From contig JASCXY010000006.1 of the NCBI GenBank assembly GCA_030012235.1, positions 1 through 38,486 of the forward strand: a stretch of 38,486 nt of DNA, written 5' to 3'. Below are positions 8,022 to 17,598 of this stretch, in pieces. The first letter of the stretch is position 1. Each line of letters opens with the position of its first letter. This DNA is from Balneolaceae bacterium ANBcel3. Lineage in GTDB: Bacteria > Bacteroidota > Rhodothermia > Balneolales > Natronogracilivirgulaceae. The notes beneath the pieces were generated by a model. The model was not told the DNA's origin. It ran no database searches and worked only from the letters and a program-made list of their open reading frames with translations. The translations under genes and the position numbers were made by a program.

Positions 8022-8468
8022 GTGAACACCGAGAGTTTTAAAACATATTCGGCAAAACCTGGTGATATCCAGAAGAAATGGTTTGTAATTGATGCAGAAG
8101 GCCAGCCGCTTGGACGATTAAGCACCAAAGTGGCCACTTTGCTCAGAGGCAAACACAAGCCGGAATTCACACCGCATATGGATACAGGCGACAATGTTAT
8201 TGTCATCAATGCGGAAAAAGTATCTTTATCCGGAAAAAAGATGCAGGAAAAAATATATTTCCGCCATTCCGGATACCCCGGTGGAACTACTTTTACAACC
8301 GCTGAAGAGGCGTTGAAAAAAGATCCCACCTTTCTTGTACGAAATGCTGTGAAAGGCATGATCCCCAAAAACCGGTTAGGCAGAAAGCTCCTAACCAACC
8401 TGCGTGTTTTTGCAGGGCCCGAACACAACCTGAATGCGCAAAAACCTGAAAAAATAGAACTTAAATAA
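8022..8468 (+). CDS. rplM: 50S ribosomal protein L13
   Basis: Primary 23S rRNA-binding protein of the large subunit. Core motifs are WFVIDAEGQPLGRLSTKVATLLRGKHKPEFTPHMDTGD and the C-terminal MIPKNRLGRKLLTNLRVFAGPEHNLNAQKPE. The frame is open back to an ATG at 7941, but the extra residues have no counterpart in L13 and overlie a good promoter. I therefore favour the GTG at 8022, which gives 148 residues. An ATA at 8013 would encode the more family-like start (I/M)KTVNTESF, so the exact start is uncertain. The stop shares one base with the rpsI start (TAATG), so the two are translationally coupled. Confidence 0.93.
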   Translation: MNTESFKTYSAKPGDIQKKWFVIDAEGQPLGRLSTKVATLLRGKHKPEFTPHMDTGDNVIVINAEKVSLSGKKMQEKIYFRHSGYPGGTTFTTAEEALKKDPTFLVRNAVKGMIPKNRLGRKLLTNLRVFAGPEHNLNAQKPEKIELK

Positions 8469-8854
8469 TGGCGAACCAATCATTCATTGGCCGAAGAAAA
8501 ACATCTACGGCACGAGTTTATGTACAGCCAGGCAGCGGTAAAATTGTTATTAACAACAAACCGTTTGAAACCTATTTTGTACTTCCTTCTCAGCAAAACA
8601 CCGTCCAGCTTCCTTTTGAGGTTACAGAAACCAAAGGCAAGTACGACCTGAAAGTAACGGTCAGAGGTGGAGGTATTACAGGGCAGGCAGATGCTGTGCA
8701 GTTAGGCGTTGCCAGAGCCCTCAACACACTGGAGCCGGAAACGCACAGTGCGCTGAAGTCTCACAGCTTGCTTACTCGTGATGATCGTATGGTAGAACGC
8801 AAGAAGTACGGCCAGCCGAAAGCAAGAAAGAGATTCCAGTTCTCTAAACGATAA
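8468..8854 (+). CDS. rpsI: 30S ribosomal protein S9
   Basis: Small-subunit head protein whose C-terminal tail reaches the P site. The protein has 128 residues. It starts with the family signature IGRRKTSTARVYVQPGSG, has VRGGGITGQADAVQLGVARAL mid-protein, and ends in the basic tail KKYGQPKARKRFQFSKR with the terminal KR that contacts P-site tRNA. Its ATG overlaps the rplM stop by one base. Confidence 0.97.
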   Translation: MANQSFIGRRKTSTARVYVQPGSGKIVINNKPFETYFVLPSQQNTVQLPFEVTETKGKYDLKVTVRGGGITGQADAVQLGVARALNTLEPETHSALKSHSLLTRDDRMVERKKYGQPKARKRFQFSKR

Positions 8855-8894
8855 TTTTTTTTACTTCACATACACAGTGACTTGTTACATGGTG

Positions 8895-8950
8895 TTCTGC
8901 AATGGTGCAGAATCTGTTCCGAGGTTGATCTGTGTAGCGGAAAACAACCT
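8895..8950 (+). promoter_or_regulatory. Possible structured leader of rpsB
   Basis: Two hairpins lie in the 116-base gap before rpsB. The first is a 7 bp stem, TTCTGCA (8895-8901) with TGCAGAA (8906-8912), and a 4-base loop. The second is AGGTTG (8922-8927) with CAACCT (8945-8950). An S2-binding autoregulatory leader upstream of rpsB is known in gammaproteobacteria. That this is an equivalent is inference. Confidence 0.4.
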
Positions 8951-8970
8951 AAACAAGAAGGAATAAAACA

Positions 8971-9909
8971 ATGGCAAAAGCAGCTAGTATTGAAGAACTG
9001 CTCAAATCAGGAGCACATTTCGGCCATCTCACTCGCAGATGGAATCCAAAAATGCGTGAATTTATTTTCATGCAACGCAATGGTATTCATATCATTGACC
9101 TGAACAAAACCCATGCATTACTGCAGGAATCTCTCGATGAAATCACCAAAGTAGTACGGTCTGGCAAGAAGGTTTTGTTTGTAGGTACAAAAAAGCAGGC
9201 GCAGGGGATCATCAAAAATGAAGCTAACCGTTGCGAAATGCCTTTCGTGACCCATCGCTGGCTCGGAGGAATGCTTACCAACTTTGTTACCATCAAAAAA
9301 AGTATTTCCCGCATGGAAGAAATTCACGCCATGCAATCGGACGGGACCTACGACAATATCACTAAAAAAGAACGTTTAATGCTGGACCGTGAAAAGGAAA
9401 AGCTCGAAAACGTCATGGGTGGTATTTCTAAAATGGGCCGTCTTCCCGGAGCACTTTTTGTCGTTGATATTGTAAAAGAAAATATCGCAGTAAACGAAGC
9501 GCTGAAACTGAATATCCCGATTTTTGCGCTGGTGGATACCAATTGCGACCCGGATGTTCCAGATTACATTATTCCTTGCAACGACGATGCAGCCAAGGCC
9601 ATTCAGCTTGTTGCTTCCAATGTTGCAGATGCCATTCTTGAAGGTATGGCAGAACGCGAAGCTTATCAGCAGGAGCAGTTGGCCGTTGAGTCCATGGAAC
9701 AGGGTGATGCTGAATCGGGGAAAGAGGAAATGACCGAGGCAGATGTCAAAACTACCCGCCGGAAACGGTCCAGAAAAGCCAAGCCTTCTGCGGCAAAAAC
9801 CGAAGAATCACCTGCTACTGAAAAAACTGCAGAGCCTGAAGCCAAAACAACGGCAAAAGAAGATGCAGCAAAAGCTGACGATGCAGATGATAAGAGCGAA
9901 AAGGATTGA
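8971..9909 (+). CDS. rpsB: 30S ribosomal protein S2 with long charged tail
   Basis: The 312-residue protein is longer than the roughly 240 residues of most S2. The core shows [22 protein letters not shown] at the start, [18 protein letters not shown] near residue 70, [12 protein letters not shown], and [24 protein letters not shown]. After about residue 235 it becomes a low-complexity tail rich in Glu, Lys, Ala, Thr and Asp, of a kind common in Bacteroidota-related S2 and probably disordered. A clear Shine-Dalgarno-like GAAGGA lies 8 bases before the ATG. It is followed by tsf, the classical rpsB-tsf pair. Confidence 0.97.
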   Translation: MAKAASIEELLKSGAHFGHLTRRWNPKMREFIFMQRNGIHIIDLNKTHALLQESLDEITKVVRSGKKVLFVGTKKQAQGIIKNEANRCEMPFVTHRWLGGMLTNFVTIKKSISRMEEIHAMQSDGTYDNITKKERLMLDREKEKLENVMGGISKMGRLPGALFVVDIVKENIAVNEALKLNIPIFALVDTNCDPDVPDYIIPCNDDAAKAIQLVASNVADAILEGMAEREAYQQEQLAVESMEQGDAESGKEEMTEADVKTTRRKRSRKAKPSAAKTEESPATEKTAEPEAKTTAKEDAAKADDADDKSEKD

Positions 9910-9984
9910 CCCATTCAATCTGAATCCGCTCATCCAAACCATTGACTTTTTTGAACACAACGTACACGTTAGACTATTAAGAAT

Positions 9985-10815
9985 ATGAGTATATCAGCTG
10001 CCGATGTAAAAAAACTCCGTGACCAAACCGGTGCGGGAATGATGGACTGCAAAAAAGCCCTGGCCGAGTCTGGCGGGGACATGGAAAAAGCCATCGAATA
10101 CCTTCGAAAGAAAGGACAAAAAGTTTCTGAAAAGCGAGCCGACAGAGAAGCTAACCAAGGCCTGATTGTCGTAAAAATTTCTGATGACAAGAAAAAAGCA
10201 TCTGTTGTAGAATTGAATTGCGAGACAGACTTTGTTGCCAAGAATGAAGAGTTTCTTCAGTACGCAAGCGATTTTGCACAAGTTATTTTTGATCAGGAAC
10301 CGGCGGATCGTGATGCACTCCTGCAGACGAATATCAAACAAGTTACTGTGGGTGATATGCTGAAGGACCTGGTCGGAAAAATTGGTGAAAAAATTGATAT
10401 CGGTAAATTTGAACTTCTGAAAACCGAAGGTCAGATTATTGATTATATCCATCCGGGAAATCAACTCGCTGTATTAGTAGAGTTTGAAGGCCCCGTTTCT
10501 GATCCAGAGACTGGAAAAGACGTTGCCATGCAGATTGCGGCTATGAACCCCATTGCTGTTAACAGAGACGAAGTGGATACCACTATCCTTGAAAAAGAAC
10601 AGGAAATTGCTAAAGAGCAATTGATCAATGAAGGGAAACCGGAAGAAATCGCTGAAAAAGCAGCAGTTGGAAAAATGAGAAGATTCTTTGAAGAAAGAGT
10701 TTTGCTCGAGCAAAAATTTGTTAAAGACGGTTCGATTAGTATTCAGGAGTATCTGAAGAATGCCGGAGCTCCTAATGTTCGCTCTTTTGCGCGAATTCAA
10801 TTAGGCGGAAATTAA
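9985..10815 (+). CDS. tsf: Elongation factor Ts
   Basis: Guanine-nucleotide exchange factor for EF-Tu. The 276-residue protein opens with a UBA-like domain (VKKLRDQTGAGMMDCKKAL) and has the TDFVAKNEEF motif that contacts the EF-Tu G domain. It ends with VLLEQKFVKDG and a Phe-Ala-Arg-containing close typical of the family. It lies 75 bases after rpsB and is followed immediately by a strong intrinsic terminator, so rplM-rpsI-rpsB-tsf is one transcriptional unit. Confidence 0.97.
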   Translation: MSISAADVKKLRDQTGAGMMDCKKALAESGGDMEKAIEYLRKKGQKVSEKRADREANQGLIVVKISDDKKKASVVELNCETDFVAKNEEFLQYASDFAQVIFDQEPADRDALLQTNIKQVTVGDMLKDLVGKIGEKIDIGKFELLKTEGQIIDYIHPGNQLAVLVEFEGPVSDPETGKDVAMQIAAMNPIAVNRDEVDTTILEKEQEIAKEQLINEGKPEEIAEKAAVGKMRRFFEERVLLEQKFVKDGSISIQEYLKNAGAPNVRSFARIQLGGN

Positions 10816-10820
10816 ATACT

Positions 10821-10851
10821 AAAAAGGCTGCTTTTTGCAGCCTTTTTTTTT
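10821..10851 (+). terminator. Rho-independent terminator after tsf
   Basis: GGCTGC and GCAGCC form a 6 bp GC-rich stem around five T residues, extended by flanking A/T pairs. Nine T residues follow at 10843-10851. It lies 6 bases after the tsf stop codon. Confidence 0.92.
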
Positions 10852-10914
10852 ACCGTTTAATTAAGATCTGAACAGGTTTAAAAAACATGGTCACAAAAAG
10901 GTGGAGAACCGGTC

Positions 10915-11628
10915 TTGAGTAACTTTAAGCGAGTATTATTAAAACTAAGTGGAGAGTCTCTCCTCGGCAAACAGGGACACGGAATAGACGGGGATGTACT
11001 GAGTCAGTATGCCGAAGATATTGAACAGGCCCGAAATGCCGGGGCGCAAATAGCCATCGTTATTGGTGGTGGAAACCTGTTTCGTGGAGTCAAAGGAGCT
11101 ACACAGGGCATGGATCGTGTACAAGCCGATTATATGGGAATGATGGCTACCATCATTAACAGTATTGCTCTGCAGGATGCATTGGAGCGCAAAGGCATTC
11201 ACACACGGCTTATGTCTGCTATACGTATGGAAGAAGTGGCCGAACCATATATCCGCCGAAGAGCTATTCGCCACCTTGAAAAAGGCCGGGTAGTTATTTT
11301 TGGTGCAGGAACGGGGAATCCATACTTTACCACAGATACTGCGGCTTCTCTTCGTGCCATTGAAATAGAAGCCGATGTTATTCTTAAAGGGACACGTGTG
11401 GACGGTATCTATGATAAAGATCCGGAAAAAAATCCCGATGCTGTTAAATTCGATCATATCACAGGAGACGAGGTTCTTAACAAGCGATTGTCTGTCATGG
11501 ATCTAACGGCTTTTACCCTCTGCAGGGACAATAAAACTCCTATCTATGTATTCAATATGGACAAGAAGAATAATCTGGAGAAGATTATTCGCGGCAAAAG
11601 CATTGGTACCCGGGTAGACTGGGACTAA
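10915..11628 (+). CDS. pyrH: Uridylate kinase (UMP kinase)
   Basis: Phosphorylates UMP to UDP in pyrimidine synthesis and is hexameric in bacteria. The 237-residue protein of the amino-acid-kinase fold shows [12 protein letters not shown] at the start, [11 protein letters not shown] near residue 50, and the uridine-nucleotide site block [13 protein letters not shown]. The start is TTG at 10915, preceded by the Shine-Dalgarno-like AGGTGGAG. No closer ATG exists upstream. It is transcribed with frr as in most bacteria, but is separated from tsf by a terminator. Confidence 0.95.
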   Translation: MSNFKRVLLKLSGESLLGKQGHGIDGDVLSQYAEDIEQARNAGAQIAIVIGGGNLFRGVKGATQGMDRVQADYMGMMATIINSIALQDALERKGIHTRLMSAIRMEEVAEPYIRRRAIRHLEKGRVVIFGAGTGNPYFTTDTAASLRAIEIEADVILKGTRVDGIYDKDPEKNPDAVKFDHITGDEVLNKRLSVMDLTAFTLCRDNKTPIYVFNMDKKNNLEKIIRGKSIGTRVDWD

Positions 11629-11711
11629 ACAAGCCCTCTTTTTTTTTTGCCAATTTGTTATATATTTCGCATCTGAGTGATTATACTTTTCACATTATCT
11701 ATCAGATGATT

Positions 11712-12278
11712 ATGATACCAGAACTACAGCCATATATTGATGAAGCGCAACAGCGCATGGATGAAGCCATCGCTTTCTTTAAACGAGAATTAGCCAATAT
11801 CAGAGCCGGGAAAGCTACACCTCAGCTCCTGGACGGCATTAAGGTTTCTTATTATGGAGCCCAAACTCCTTTAAATCAGCTTGCGAGCGTCTCTGCACCG
11901 GATCCAAGGCTATTAACGGTTGAACCCTTCGACAAGTCTGTTATAAAGGAAATTGAAAAAGCGATAATGGCTTCCGGGCTAGGCCTGAACCCCAGTAATG
12001 ACGGCTCTCTGATTCGAATTCCCCTTCCCCTTCTTTCTGAGGAACGCCGAACGGAATTGGTAAAAGTTTCCAAAGATGTTGCAGAGCAGGCGCGTGTCAG
12101 TATTCGAAACACGCGACGTGAACTGAAAGATGAAATAAAAAAAATCGTCAAAGAAGAATCGTTGCCAGAAGATTCACGCTTTGAAGCAGAAGAAGAACTT
12201 CAAAAGCTCACAGACGGCCATATTTCAAATGTAGACAGCCTGCTGGATGACAAAGAACAAGAAATAATGACGGTTTAA
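11712..12278 (+). CDS. frr: Ribosome recycling factor
   Basis: Splits post-termination ribosomes together with EF-G. The ATG at 11712 gives 188 residues, close to the family's 185. An ATG two codons upstream (11706) is possible, but the frame's further 5' extension lacks RRF character. Markers are FFKRELANIRAGKATPQLLDGIKVSYYG near residue 20, LLTVEPFDKSVIKEIEKAI, and RIPLPLLSEERRTELVK. The C-terminal helix is highly charged, as in all RRFs. It follows pyrH by 83 bases and precedes smc by 23. Confidence 0.96.
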   Translation: MIPELQPYIDEAQQRMDEAIAFFKRELANIRAGKATPQLLDGIKVSYYGAQTPLNQLASVSAPDPRLLTVEPFDKSVIKEIEKAIMASGLGLNPSNDGSLIRIPLPLLSEERRTELVKVSKDVAEQARVSIRNTRRELKDEIKKIVKEESLPEDSRFEAEEELQKLTDGHISNVDSLLDDKEQEIMTV

Positions 12279-12301
12279 TCTCTGATTGGAGTTAATCATC
12301 C

Positions 12302-15300
12302 ATGTATCTTGCCGAACTCGAACTTCAGGGGTTTAAAAGCTTTGCCAATAAAACCAAAGTAACGTTCGACAACGGCATAACAGCCATTGTCGGTCCTAAT
12401 GGCTGTGGCAAATCCAACATTGTAGACGCTCTTCGATGGGTGCTGGGAGAACAGCGCCCATCTCTCCTCCGCTCTGCAGCCATGAGCAACGTCATTTTTA
12501 ATGGTACAGCCGGGAAGAAAGCACTTGGCATGGCAGAAGTTTCGGTTACCATTATTAACAACAGAGGTATCCTGCCGACAGAGTTTTCTGATCTCACCAT
12601 GACCCGAAGACTTTACCGATCGGGTGAAAGTGAATATCTGCTTAATAATAAGCCCTGCCGGCTTCGGGATATCACCGATCTGTTTATGGATACCGGAATG
12701 GGATCCAATGCCTATTCTGTTATCGAACTCAAAATGGTAGAGGAGATACTGAATGATAAGAATAACGACCGGCGTAAGTTATTTGAAGAAGCCGCAGGTA
12801 TCACCAAGTTTAAAGAGCGAAAAAAACAAACGCTGAAAAAACTTTCCGATACACGAGCCGACCTTCAGCGCCTGGAAGATATTCTCGTTGAGATCCGGAA
12901 GAAAACCAGATCATTGCAGACACAGGCATCCCGGGCAGAGCGGGCCCAGAATTATAAAAAAGAACTGGATTTTCTTGACAAAGCCGTTGCCAAAGAGGAA
13001 TACAATAACATCAAAGGAGAATTAAACCCGTTACTGGAGCGGATAGCCAGTGCTTCAGCTACACGTGAAGAGTTAACCCGAAGACTCCAGCAACTGGAAC
13101 AATCCGAGCAGGAAGCTCATAATGAATTGATTCAAAAAGAACGGGCGCTCAATGATATTCGTTCAAAGGCAGACACGTTTAAAGGCACTGTTCATGAGAA
13201 TAAAACGGCTATTGGAATCACGGAAGAAAAAATAAAAAACGAAGAGAATATCATAAGCCGCTATGAACAAGATATCCATCAAGCAGAAAAAGACCTGAAG
13301 ACGCTTAGAACTTCGCTTTCAGAGAATGAGTCCCGGCTGGCTGAAGCACATGAGCAGCTTTCGAATATTCAGTCTGAAAAGAAAGCTTCATTCGAACAGT
13401 TAGAAGAAAAAAGAAGCCGGGTTTCTCATATTAAAGAGCAGCTTGATGCCGTGGCCGGTGAACACAAAGAGTCTTCCGCCAAAATTAATGATCTTCAGAA
13501 CCTTCGGGTACGTCTTGAATCGCGTGCCGAACATTCCAGTGAACAGATTGGCCGGATAAACAAAGAGATTAGTGATAATGAACAAAAGCTGACTTCCTTT
13601 TCGGAAGAGCATGCTGCGCTGGAAGGGAAGCTGTATCAACTGGAAATGGAAGCGGATGAATCAGAAAAAACGCTGGCCCTTAAACGACAGGAACGAGAAG
13701 AGCTCCTTCAAGAAATTCATCGGCGAAAAGATGACATCCGATCTCTTCAAAGCCGATACGATGCCCTGAAATCTGAATATGAGCTTTTTAAGAACTTATC
13801 GGAATCATCGGATGCTCACCCGGAAGCCGTTCGTTTTTTAAAAGAGCACGCTCGTGATTTTTCGGTCATGGAGGTATCGGCGGATCTTTTTTCTTCAGAA
13901 AAGATGGATTCTTCTGTAGTTGAAGCCGCCATGGGAGATGCCGCAAACTTTGTTGTTGTTGCAGATGAAAAGGAAGCCCATAACGCTTTTGCACTATTGA
14001 AAAAGCATCTAAAAGGAAGAGTTGGGATTGTTCCTTTGTCGCTTTTGCAGAGCTCTTACCCTGTGGCCCCCCAGTCCTTATATCATAGCATTAACTGTTC
14101 CGAAAAGTTTGACCCACTGGCCCGATATCTTTTTGGAGAAATTCTTTTGGCCGATACGCTTGAGGAAGCTCTTTCTACCGCTACGTCACAAAATCTGGAT
14201 GTAATTACTCCGGAGGGTGAATTTGTTCGCCGTACGGGCATAATTTTTAGCGGAAGCAAGCAAAAAAATGCCGGGATACGGATTGGTTTAAAAGAAAAAA
14301 TCGAAAAACGACAAACCGATATAGAACTTTATTCGGGGAAAATCGAACACGCTGAGATTGAGCTGGAAGAGCTGGAAGCAACATATAGCAAAGAATCCCT
14401 TGAACCGTATCAGGTCAAAGCCAGGCAGACGCAAACCGAGTTACAGCGGCATCAATCCCGCTTAGAGTCTTTTAATAACCAGGCCGGCTTCTACCGCACT
14501 GCCATTGAAGATCAAAAAAAGCGTCTTGAAGAACTGGAACAAGCCAAAAATGCCTCCAAAGAGGAGCTGAAGTCTATCGATCCCGGAATACAAGAGCTCA
14601 AGGATTCCATTTCGGAAGTGTTGCGAAAAGAAGTATCTCTGAAGTCTACGTTGAAGGAGAATGAAGACATTTTGCAGCGTTCACAAAACACGTATAATGA
14701 CATTGCATTACGTTGTCAAAATGCGGAGAACACGGTAGAAACGCGTAAAAATGAGGAAAAGCGAATCCAGACGGAGATCCAATCCATCAAAGACCGCCTC
14801 AAGGCCCGTGCCGACAGGGCGCGTCAAAGCAAGGATGCAATCCTGAGCTTGCGGGAACAAATCGAAGATTTCAAAGAGGCTCTTCAAAAAGCTCTTCAAG
14901 ATGAGGAGAATGCTCAAAAAGAATTGCAGGAAGCCGATGAGGCCTGCTCCAGGCAGCGTGGCAAAATCCACTTGCTGGAGGAAGACATAAAAGACACCCG
15001 GCACAAAAAAGAGTCTAATCAGGATCTGAGCCATAACCTTGAATTGGCAAAATCCAGGCTGGAAAGGGATCTGAAGGAAATTACCGATCACATTTGGGAA
15101 ACCTATAACCTGACGATGGATCAGCTTTCGGTTACCCTTCCCGAACATACGGATGTTTCTACGGCCAGAGAAACCATTTTCACTCTTAAAGAGCGTCTGA
15201 AGAACATTGGGGAGGTCAACCCGTTGGCCATCTCAGAATATGAAGAAGAAAAGCAGCGGCTGGATCATTTTGAGCAGCAAATAAGCGATCTTGAAAAGGC

Positions 15301-15820
15301 CGAGCACCAGCTAAAGGAAACCATTCAGGAAATCAATCAAAAAGCCCAGGAGCGCTTTAACCAGACCTTTCAGGAAATCCGAAAAAACTTTCAAACGGTA
15401 TTTCACACATTGTTTGAGGAAGACGATCACTGTGATTTACTGATCGATGAATCGGCGGAGGATCCACTTGAAGCAAAAATTGAAATTGTTGCCAACCCAC
15501 GGGGAAAACGCCCCAGTGTCATTGAACAATTATCTGGTGGTGAAAAAACCTTAACCGCAATCGCCTTGCTTTTTGCCATCTATCTGGTTAAACCTTCACC
15601 CTTCTGTGTAATGGACGAGGTGGACGCTCCGCTGGATGACCCCAATATCCTCCGCTTCACCAAATTGTTGAAAAAATTCAGCGGTCATACACAGTTCATC
15701 GTTATTACTCATAACAAGACAACCATGGAAAAATCCGAAATGATGTACGGAGTTACCATGCCGGAAACGGGTATCAGCAAGCTGGTTGGTGTTCGTCTTG
15801 ATGAAGTGGCAACAACGTAA
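12302..15820 (+). CDS. smc: Chromosome partition/condensin protein SMC
   Basis: ATPase of the bacterial condensin complex, acting with ScpA and ScpB to extrude DNA loops and resolve chromosomes. The 1172-residue protein has the canonical layout. The N-terminal head has Walker A GPNGCGKSN at 31-39. A long coiled coil runs from about 170 to 500, the hinge lies around 515-650 with a VGIVPLSLL stretch, and a second coil follows. The C-terminal head has signature LSGGEKT at 1077-1083 and Walker B VMDEVDAPLDD from about 1103. The start MYLAELELQGFKSFA is the standard SMC opening. No scpA or scpB is in the window. Confidence 0.97.
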   Translation: MYLAELELQGFKSFANKTKVTFDNGITAIVGPNGCGKSNIVDALRWVLGEQRPSLLRSAAMSNVIFNGTAGKKALGMAEVSVTIINNRGILPTEFSDLTMTRRLYRSGESEYLLNNKPCRLRDITDLFMDTGMGSNAYSVIELKMVEEILNDKNNDRRKLFEEAAGITKFKERKKQTLKKLSDTRADLQRLEDILVEIRKKTRSLQTQASRAERAQNYKKELDFLDKAVAKEEYNNIKGELNPLLERIASASATREELTRRLQQLEQSEQEAHNELIQKERALNDIRSKADTFKGTVHENKTAIGITEEKIKNEENIISRYEQDIHQAEKDLKTLRTSLSENESRLAEAHEQLSNIQSEKKASFEQLEEKRSRVSHIKEQLDAVAGEHKESSAKINDLQNLRVRLESRAEHSSEQIGRINKEISDNEQKLTSFSEEHAALEGKLYQLEMEADESEKTLALKRQEREELLQEIHRRKDDIRSLQSRYDALKSEYELFKNLSESSDAHPEAVRFLKEHARDFSVMEVSADLFSSEKMDSSVVEAAMGDAANFVVVADEKEAHNAFALLKKHLKGRVGIVPLSLLQSSYPVAPQSLYHSINCSEKFDPLARYLFGEILLADTLEEALSTATSQNLDVITPEGEFVRRTGIIFSGSKQKNAGIRIGLKEKIEKRQTDIELYSGKIEHAEIELEELEATYSKESLEPYQVKARQTQTELQRHQSRLESFNNQAGFYRTAIEDQKKRLEELEQAKNASKEELKSIDPGIQELKDSISEVLRKEVSLKSTLKENEDILQRSQNTYNDIALRCQNAENTVETRKNEEKRIQTEIQSIKDRLKARADRARQSKDAILSLREQIEDFKEALQKALQDEENAQKELQEADEACSRQRGKIHLLEEDIKDTRHKKESNQDLSHNLELAKSRLERDLKEITDHIWETYNLTMDQLSVTLPEHTDVSTARETIFTLKERLKNIGEVNPLAISEYEEEKQRLDHFEQQISDLEKAEHQLKETIQEINQKAQERFNQTFQEIRKNFQTVFHTLFEEDDHCDLLIDESAEDPLEAKIEIVANPRGKRPSVIEQLSGGEKTLTAIALLFAIYLVKPSPFCVMDEVDAPLDDPNILRFTKLLKKFSGHTQFIVITHNKTTMEKSEMMYGVTMPETGISKLVGVRLDEVATT

Positions 15821-15919
15821 TAACCGCTTAAACAAAAACTTCACCGCATTATTAATGTGCCTTTATACCGGATAATAACCGGCTTTCGGTACGTTTTAGT
15901 GCAAAAATGGACAGATATT

Positions 15920-17593
15920 TTGACGGATCAAAAAATTATATTTTCGATGATTGGGGTAGGAAAAACTTACGGGCCCAATCAACAGGTATTGAAAAATATA
16001 TACCTTTCTTTTTTCTACGGAGCCAAAATCGGAATTATCGGTGCAAATGGTTCCGGTAAAAGTACGTTGCTCCGGATCATTGCCGGCCTGGATGACAATT
16101 ATGAGGGCGAAGTCACCTCCAAATCCGGGGTTAGCTTTGGACATTTGCCCCAGGAGCCAGAATTGGATCCGGGAAAAACCGTTAAAGACATCGTTGTAGA
16201 AGGAGTGCAGGAACTGGCAGATTTGCTTAAAGAATACGAAGCCATCAGCGAGCAGTTCAGTGACCCGGATGCCGATTTTGATACCCTGATTGCAAGACAA
16301 TCTTCCTTGCAGGAGCAGATTGATCAAAAAAATGCATGGGACCTTGACAGCAAGCTCCAAATGGCCATGCAGGCATTACGCTGTCCACCTGAAGATACTC
16401 CGATCGATGTATTATCCGGAGGTGAGCGTCGCCGTGTTGCATTATGCCGCCTTCTGCTTCAGGAGCCCGATGTCCTTTTGCTTGATGAGCCTACAAACCA
16501 CCTTGATGCCGAATCCGTTCAATGGCTGGAGCAGCACCTTGAGCGATATGAAGGGACGGTTATTGCCATTACTCACGACCGCTATTTCTTGGATAATGTT
16601 GCCGGGTGGATTCTTGAACTAGATCACGGCGAAGGAATTCCTTACGAAGGAAACTATAGTGGCTGGCTGGAACAAAAAAGAAAGCGGCTGGAAGTAGAAA
16701 AACAGCAGAACAAACGCCTTCAGAAGACCATAGACCAGGAAATTGAATGGGTTCGTGCGAATCCCAAGGGACGCCAGACCAAGAGTAAAGCAAGGCTTTC
16801 CGCATATGAAGACCTGTTGTCAGCGAAAGACCAGGAAAAAAAGCGGGATGAGTTGGAAATTTATATCCCCCCCGGCCCGCGCCTGGGAGACAAAGTAATT
16901 GAGGCTCATGAGGTATCCAAGAGTTTTGGGGACCGGCTACTATTTGAGAATATGAACTTTAAGCTGCCCGCAGGTGGAATAGTTGGCGTTATTGGTCCCA
17001 ATGGTGCCGGAAAAACCACGTTATTTCGTATGATTACGAAGCAACTTGAACCGAACTCCGGCCTTTTTGAAGTAGGTGAAACGGTGAACATATCCTATGC
17101 TGATCAAAGTCGTCCCCTCGACCCTAATAAGTCGATTTGGGAAGAGATAACGGGTGGGAAAGATACCGTAGCACTGGGATCTAAAGAAATCAACTCAAGA
17201 GCCTATGTCGCCCGTTTCAACTTCAGCGGCTCCGACCAGCAGAAAAAGACCACCGAGTTGTCCGGGGGAGAGCGAAACCGGGTTCATCTTGCAAAAACAC
17301 TTAAAGAGGGTGGGAATCTATTGCTACTGGATGAGCCAACCAACGACCTGGATGTCCAGACCCTGCGTGCACTGGAAGAAGCTTTACTGAACTTTGGCGG
17401 ATGCGTTGTCGTTATATCCCATGACCGTTGGTTTCTCGACCGGATCGCTACACACATTCTTGCGTTCGAAGGAAACAGTCAGGTACGCTGGTTTGAAGGA
17501 AACTATCAGGAGTACAGAAATTACCGAAAAAATGTACTCGGTATTGATGACCATCCTGAACAGATTCAATACAAAAAACTCAAACGAGACTAA
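15920..17593 (+). CDS. ettA: ABC-F translational factor EttA
   Basis: Soluble twin-ATPase that binds the ribosomal E site and gates the first elongation step according to energy state. I chose the TTG at 15920, which gives 557 residues, matching the roughly 555 of EttA, and the family-like start TDQKIIFSMIGV. The frame stays open to 15857 with unrelated residues. Cassette one has GANGSGKST, LSGGERRR and DEPTNHLD. The linker with KQQNKRLQKTIDQEIEWVR includes the basic stretch NPKGRQTKSKARL. Cassette two has GPNGAGKTT, LSGGERNR and DEPTNDLD. No membrane segment is present. It lies 5 bases before ispH. Confidence 0.94.
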   Translation: MTDQKIIFSMIGVGKTYGPNQQVLKNIYLSFFYGAKIGIIGANGSGKSTLLRIIAGLDDNYEGEVTSKSGVSFGHLPQEPELDPGKTVKDIVVEGVQELADLLKEYEAISEQFSDPDADFDTLIARQSSLQEQIDQKNAWDLDSKLQMAMQALRCPPEDTPIDVLSGGERRRVALCRLLLQEPDVLLLDEPTNHLDAESVQWLEQHLERYEGTVIAITHDRYFLDNVAGWILELDHGEGIPYEGNYSGWLEQKRKRLEVEKQQNKRLQKTIDQEIEWVRANPKGRQTKSKARLSAYEDLLSAKDQEKKRDELEIYIPPGPRLGDKVIEAHEVSKSFGDRLLFENMNFKLPAGGIVGVIGPNGAGKTTLFRMITKQLEPNSGLFEVGETVNISYADQSRPLDPNKSIWEEITGGKDTVALGSKEINSRAYVARFNFSGSDQQKKTTELSGGERNRVHLAKTLKEGGNLLLLDEPTNDLDVQTLRALEEALLNFGGCVVVISHDRWFLDRIATHILAFEGNSQVRWFEGNYQEYRNYRKNVLGIDDHPEQIQYKKLKRD

Positions 17594-17598
17594 TTACC

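Noticed and set aside
7892-8479. 195-residue open frame on the minus strand opposite rplM
   Set aside because: It is antisense to a certain ribosomal gene and has no family character, so it is a shadow.
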